Assembly (NCBI GenBank): GCA_900539675.1
Contig: UQDJ01000058.1
Span: 1-9,128 of the forward strand
Length of the DNA stretch: 9,128 bases
Reading direction: 5' to 3'
From: an uncultured Coriobacteriaceae bacterium
GTDB lineage: Bacteria; Actinomycetota; Coriobacteriia; Coriobacteriales; Eggerthellaceae
This document shows positions 6,078-9,128 of this stretch, one piece after another. The position numbers and the translations under genes were made by a program. Position 1 is the stretch's first letter; every line of letters starts with the position of its first letter. The notes under the pieces were generated by a model. It was not told where the DNA came from, searched no databases, and was given only the letters and a program-made list of their open reading frames with translations.

Positions 6078-6950
6078 ATGGCTTATCAAATTGTCACCGA
6101 TTCATGCTGCAACCTGCCCGAAGCTCTCATCGATGAATTGGGCATTGAAGTGCTGCCCCTGGTATTCATGATTGATGGCAAGCAGCACCAAAGTTACCTA
6201 AAGGGCCAGGTCACTGACCTTAAACAGTTCTATACTATGATGCGAGAAGGCAAGGTTATTACCACCTCTCTACCCAACTTGGCGGATGCCGAAAAAATGT
6301 TTGAAGATATCTTCAAACAGGGTAACGATATTTTATATCTTGGCTTTTCCAGCGGCCTTTCGGGAACTTATGAAGGCGTTTCTAATGTCGGAACTATGGT
6401 GCAAGAACGCTACCCCGAGCGCACCTTTACCGCAGTAGATACCCTTGCTGCGTCAGTCGGTCAAGGCCTGTTGGTCTATTACGCAGTCGAACAGCAAAAG
6501 GAAGGCAAAACCCTAGAAGAAGTTGCCACGTGGGTTAAAGATCATCGTCTTAATATGGCGCATTGGTTTACCGTAAGCGATTTAGTGTTCCTGTTCCGAG
6601 GCGGACGCGTATCACGAAGTGCAGCCTACGCTGGCAGCCTTTTAAATATCAAACCGGTCTTGCATGTAGATGACGAAGGCCACCTTATCCCTATGGAAAA
6701 AACCCGAGGCCGAAAGAAAAGCATCCAAGCATTGGTCAGCCATATGAAAGACACGGTTCAGCAGCCCCTCGATAAGCAGTTGATTGGCATTTCACATGGA
6801 GACTGCCTCGAAGATGCCGAATACCTACAACACTTACTTACCGATACGTTCGGCACCGAAAAATATCTGATCAATTATATCGATCCGGTTATCGGTGTAC
6901 ATTCCGGACCCGGCACCTTAGCACTGTTTTTCCTTGGCAGCCATCGCTAA
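6078..6950 (+). CDS. DegV family fatty-acid-binding protein
   Basis: This 290-residue cytoplasmic protein belongs to the DegV family, whose members bind a long-chain fatty acid. In Firmicutes the FakB members present it to the fatty acid kinase FakA. Family blocks are VTDSCCNLP (6-14) at the N-terminus, ITTSLPN (61-67), GFSSGLSGTYE (89-99), the FRGGRVS turn (173-179) and a C-terminal GVHSGPGTLALFFLG; the order and total length match full-length family members. GAGGGGG five bases before the ATG is a strong ribosome binding site. The gene stands alone: TetR ends 185 bp upstream and a strong terminator follows. No fakA-like gene is visible in the window, so whether it acts as a FakB partner cannot be told. 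Confidence 0.92.
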   Translation: MAYQIVTDSCCNLPEALIDELGIEVLPLVFMIDGKQHQSYLKGQVTDLKQFYTMMREGKVITTSLPNLADAEKMFEDIFKQGNDILYLGFSSGLSGTYEGVSNVGTMVQERYPERTFTAVDTLAASVGQGLLVYYAVEQQKEGKTLEEVATWVKDHRLNMAHWFTVSDLVFLFRGGRVSRSAAYAGSLLNIKPVLHVDDEGHLIPMEKTRGRKKSIQALVSHMKDTVQQPLDKQLIGISHGDCLEDAEYLQHLLTDTFGTEKYLINYIDPVIGVHSGPGTLALFFLGSHR

Positions 6951-7037
6951 CAAGGTCAATGCCAATCATTCGCTCGTCATTCTCAGTACCTTTTGCGTGT
7001 TGGTGACTGACATCACTCATCGAAATTAGTGTAGTAA

Positions 7038-7072
7038 AGCCTGTTTAGATTTCTAAACAGGCTATTTTCTTG
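7038..7072 (+). terminator. Intrinsic terminator after the DegV gene
   Basis: AGCCTGTTTAG and CTAAACAGGCT form a perfect 11-base-pair stem around an ATTT loop, followed by ATTTTCTT. It lies about 90 bases after the DegV stop. On the minus strand only a short T-stretch follows the stem, so it acts mainly rightward. Confidence 0.85.
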
Positions 7073-7158
7073 GATGATATGAATACATCGTTAGCTAAGA
7101 CAATATGCGTCAAACTAAATGCTTCGGTGATCACTTCAGTGATTGAAGGGTTAATAGC

Positions 7159-7176
7159 ATTGTCCACTTAGACAAT
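7159..7176 (-). terminator. Weak hairpin just after the aminotransferase-like gene
   Basis: ATTGTC and GACAAT form a six-pair stem with a six-base loop, four bases beyond the stop codon of the leftward gene. No T-run follows in that direction (GCTATTAA), so termination is uncertain. A second small repeat, ATCAC TTCA GTGAT, lies further left near 7129-7142. Confidence 0.25.
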
Positions 7177-7180
7177 AAAC

Positions 7181-8305
7181 TCAGGATTCGGTAATAATAT
7201 CGCGCAAGGCAGAAATGAACTTTTCGTTTTCTTCGTGAGTGCGAATTGCCACCAAAAAGTAGCGTTTGCCTTCAATACCTGGCACCCCTGCTAAATCGCG
7301 AACGGTAAAACCAGCCTTTTGTAATCTCACAATCAAATCAGCCGCACTGGGAATACCAAAATCACGTGAAGCTCGTTCTTCCAAAGCGCACATAACGAAA
7401 TTTGCTTCAGAAGGAAATACCTTGATGCCTGGGGTCAAACTGAGCATACACTGCATCCAGGGAATTTCAGATTCCAACAGTGACACCGTTTCTTCCAGAT
7501 ATTCGCCGGTATGGGGAAATTCTCGCGCCACGACTTCATTAAACATGGAAATTTCTGAGCCGTCACTAAACTGCTTCACATGCGCAATAGCTGAAGCATT
7601 GCCAACAACATAACCCATAGGAATACCCGGCATACCCAATTCAGAAGACAAGCTACGTACCACAAATAAATTGCGATACTGCTGGGTGAGCTCTACAAAT
7701 GACTCGCCACCAAGGGTAAGTCCAATATTCGCCTCATCGACAATAACCCAGTTGCACACTTCCAGATAGTGACGCAACAGTTTTTCAGAAAGCAGGCGAG
7801 CACAGGGAAAACTGGGATTCGCCAACACAGCAGCATTGAATTGATAGCCATTGTTATAAGCAGCCTGTGGATCAATCGCTGAAAGTGAAAATGGGTTTAC
7901 CAGCTTGACAGGATTGTGACCAACATTGGCAACCGAGAGAAAATAGCCCGTCGGAGCAGGTGTTGGAATACCCACATTGCAGGGACGATATGCTTGCGCT
8001 ATAGCACTGATGAGAGAAGTAACACTGGTACCACCCAAAATGCACTCTTCAGGAATTTCAAAATAGCGCGCAACAACACGGGCTAAATGTTGGCCGTCAC
8101 TGTTGGGCACAAAAGATAGATCTCCAAGAGAAATGGCCTTAGTAATAGCGTCCTTCATGCATTGGGGAGTCCCCAGTGGATTAGCAATACACGAAAAATC
8201 GATCCAATCAATTTCAGCACGAATGTCATAAGGCAACGTTTCCTGCGGCTGCGCAGGAACCGACGCTTCGTTCACTAAATCTGTCAACGCTTCGAACGGT
8301 TTCAC
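7181..8305 (-). CDS. CobD/HisC-like fold-type I aminotransferase homologue lacking the PLP lysine (probable pseudoenzyme)
   Basis: This 374-residue protein aligns along its whole length with the histidinol-phosphate aminotransferase / threonine-phosphate decarboxylase (CobD) group: IDFSCIANPLG (35-45; CobD-like DFSANINPLG), the PLP-phosphate loop region GGTSVTSLI (91-99), NPSFPC (163-168), VIVDEANIG (187-195), RSLSSELGMPGIPMGY (217-232) and LVAIRTHEEN (351-360). CobD enzymes read roughly RSLTKFYAIPGLRLGY at the active site. Here the Schiff-base lysine is Ser221 and the phosphate-binding arginine is Pro229. The Asn of NPNNPTG is Phe166 and the Tyr after DEA is Asn193. Only Asp190 and the C-terminal Arg355 remain. 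The frame is open throughout, so this is a maintained gene, not decay. GTG at 8305 has AGAGGGG three bases upstream. It appears monocistronic and divergent from dinB. A normal transaminase reaction is unlikely; its function is unknown. Confidence 0.85.
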   Translation of the reverse strand: MKPFEALTDLVNEASVPAQPQETLPYDIRAEIDWIDFSCIANPLGTPQCMKDAITKAISLGDLSFVPNSDGQHLARVVARYFEIPEECILGGTSVTSLISAIAQAYRPCNVGIPTPAPTGYFLSVANVGHNPVKLVNPFSLSAIDPQAAYNNGYQFNAAVLANPSFPCARLLSEKLLRHYLEVCNWVIVDEANIGLTLGGESFVELTQQYRNLFVVRSLSSELGMPGIPMGYVVGNASAIAHVKQFSDGSEISMFNEVVAREFPHTGEYLEETVSLLESEIPWMQCMLSLTPGIKVFPSEANFVMCALEERASRDFGIPSAADLIVRLQKAGFTVRDLAGVPGIEGKRYFLVAIRTHEENEKFISALRDIITES

Positions 8306-8427
8306 GTTCCCCTCTATTCAAACTCGATGAGCACCTCTGATGTTGCCTCTAAACAAAAGTTACAGGGGTGCGGATGAACACCCTAGCACAAAAGCAGCTT
8401 TACGTGTGCGATGGTAGACTATGTTTT
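8306..8427. promoter_or_regulatory. Divergent intergenic region between aminotransferase-like gene and dinB
   Basis: This 122-bp gap must hold promoters for both genes. On the plus side TGGTAGACT (8412-8420) is an extended -10-like element. GGGTG and CACCC (8366-8383) form a small five-pair hairpin. No clear promoter was seen for the leftward gene. Confidence 0.4.
8412..8420 (+). promoter_or_regulatory. Extended -10-like element placed for leaderless dinB mRNA
   Basis: TGG followed by TAGACT ends seven bases before the dinB ATG, the spacing at which transcription would begin at the start codon itself. No Shine-Dalgarno sequence precedes this ATG, which fits leaderless initiation. No good -35 match lies 17 bases upstream. 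Confidence 0.4.
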
Positions 8428-9128
8428 ATGGAAAAGCATAGCAACATCGATACTAGCACCGATTTAAAACCATGGAATGGTCCGGCCATCATTTTGATGG
8501 ATTTGGATGCATTTTTCGCATCGGTTGAACAGTTAGACCATCCCGACTGGCGTGGTAAACCAGTGATTGTGGGAGGTAGCCCGGATAAACGAGGCGTAGT
8601 TTCTACAGCATCCTATGAAGCGCGCAGATATGGCGTGCATTCAGCTATGCCCTCCTCCCAGGCTGCTCGCCTGTGTCCCGACGCCATTTGGACTCCAGGC
8701 CATTTTCATCGATACCGCGAAATGTCCAAACAGGTAATGGATATCCTCTACGATGAGTCCCCTCATCTTATGCAGGTCAGTATCGATGAAGCCTTCCTTG
8801 ATGTATCACCCACGCGCGCTAATCGCACCCACCCAATAGCTATCGCCAAGCGCATCCAAGATCGTGTATCTGCCTTGGGCATTACCTGCTCTATTGGACT
8901 TGGGTCCTCTAAAACAATCGCTAAGATTGCTTCTAACAAAAACAAACCTCATGGGCTTACGGTAGTCTATCCACAAGAAAGTAGCGGTTTTTTAGCTCCC
9001 CTTCCCGTGGGAGAAATGAGCGGAATAGGACCCGTTGCCCAAAAAAAGCTAGCTAGTTATCACCTGTTTACCTTAGGCGACATGGCAAAAGCCGATCCTT
9101 CGCTTTTGCGCGAAGTGTTTGGCAAAAA
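8428..9128 (+). CDS. dinB: DNA polymerase IV (Y-family, DinB), cut by right window edge
   Basis: This error-prone translesion polymerase extends primers past damaged bases. The visible 233 residues contain the palm and fingers and the start of the thumb. ILMDLDAFFASVE (22-34) holds the first metal-binding Asp (D25) and the aromatic steric gate (F30). The fingers stretch VVSTASYEARRYGVHSAMP (57-75) follows, then VSIDEAFLD (117-125) with catalytic D120 and E121, GITCSIGLGSSKTIAKIAS, and the thumb helix-hairpin-helix GIGPVAQKKL near the edge. About 20 residues precede the first motif, a little longer than in E. coli. The ATG at 8428 is the only in-frame start before the conserved core with enough room; it lacks a Shine-Dalgarno and sits seven bases after a -10-like TAGACT. 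The little-finger domain and clamp-binding C-terminus are outside the window. Confidence 0.94.
   Translation, partial: MEKHSNIDTSTDLKPWNGPAIILMDLDAFFASVEQLDHPDWRGKPVIVGGSPDKRGVVSTASYEARRYGVHSAMPSSQAARLCPDAIWTPGHFHRYREMSKQVMDILYDESPHLMQVSIDEAFLDVSPTRANRTHPIAIAKRIQDRVSALGITCSIGLGSSKTIAKIASNKNKPHGLTVVYPQESSGFLAPLPVGEMSGIGPVAQKKLASYHLFTLGDMAKADPSLLREVFGK

Noticed and set aside
8351..8362. AAACAAAAGTTA upstream of dinB as a LexA/SOS box of the GAAC-N4-GTTC type.
   Set aside because: The outermost base of each half-site is wrong and it lies about 65 bases before the probable transcription start. Too weak to call.

Overview
The window (about 9.1 kb, roughly half G+C) is ordinary bacterial chromosome with six complete genes and two genes cut by its edges. 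It contains no rRNA, tRNA, IS element, phage gene or CRISPR array. Strong Shine-Dalgarno sites precede most genes, while dinB looks leaderless. With the gene content, this suggests a Gram-positive bacterium, possibly an actinomycete of the Coriobacteriia type. That placement is a low-confidence inference because no marker gene is present.

Region 1 (2-4852, minus strand) is a four-gene operon. In transcription order it encodes a sodium:solute symporter (SSF), the two DUF1989 proteins once called urea carboxylase-associated proteins 2 and 1, and the biotin-carboxylase part of a urea/guanidine carboxylase that runs off the left edge. The DUF1989 pair is now known to form carboxyguanidine deiminase, so the most likely pathway is guanidine + bicarbonate + ATP to carboxyguanidine, then to allophanate plus ammonia, with an allophanate hydrolase expected beyond the left edge. 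The SSF protein is the natural candidate for uptake of the substrate. A TetR-family regulator (5146-5892, plus) is divergent from the operon. The shared intergenic region carries a 17-bp palindrome and an 8-bp-arm hairpin. No known guanidine riboswitch class was recognised, so regulation may be by the TetR protein instead.

Region 2 (6078-7072, plus) is a single DegV-family fatty-acid-binding protein gene with a strong ribosome binding site and a textbook intrinsic terminator.

Region 3 (7181-9128) has two divergent genes. On the minus strand is a CobD/HisC-like fold-type I aminotransferase homologue in which the PLP-binding lysine and several other cofactor contacts are replaced, so it appears to be a pseudoenzyme. 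This is the most unusual gene in the window. On the plus strand is dinB (DNA polymerase IV), apparently read from a leaderless promoter and cut by the right edge.

Smaller curiosities are a diverged 39-bp tandem repeat between the two deiminase genes, a 10-bp direct repeat ahead of the carboxylase gene, and an A9 run inside a deiminase gene.
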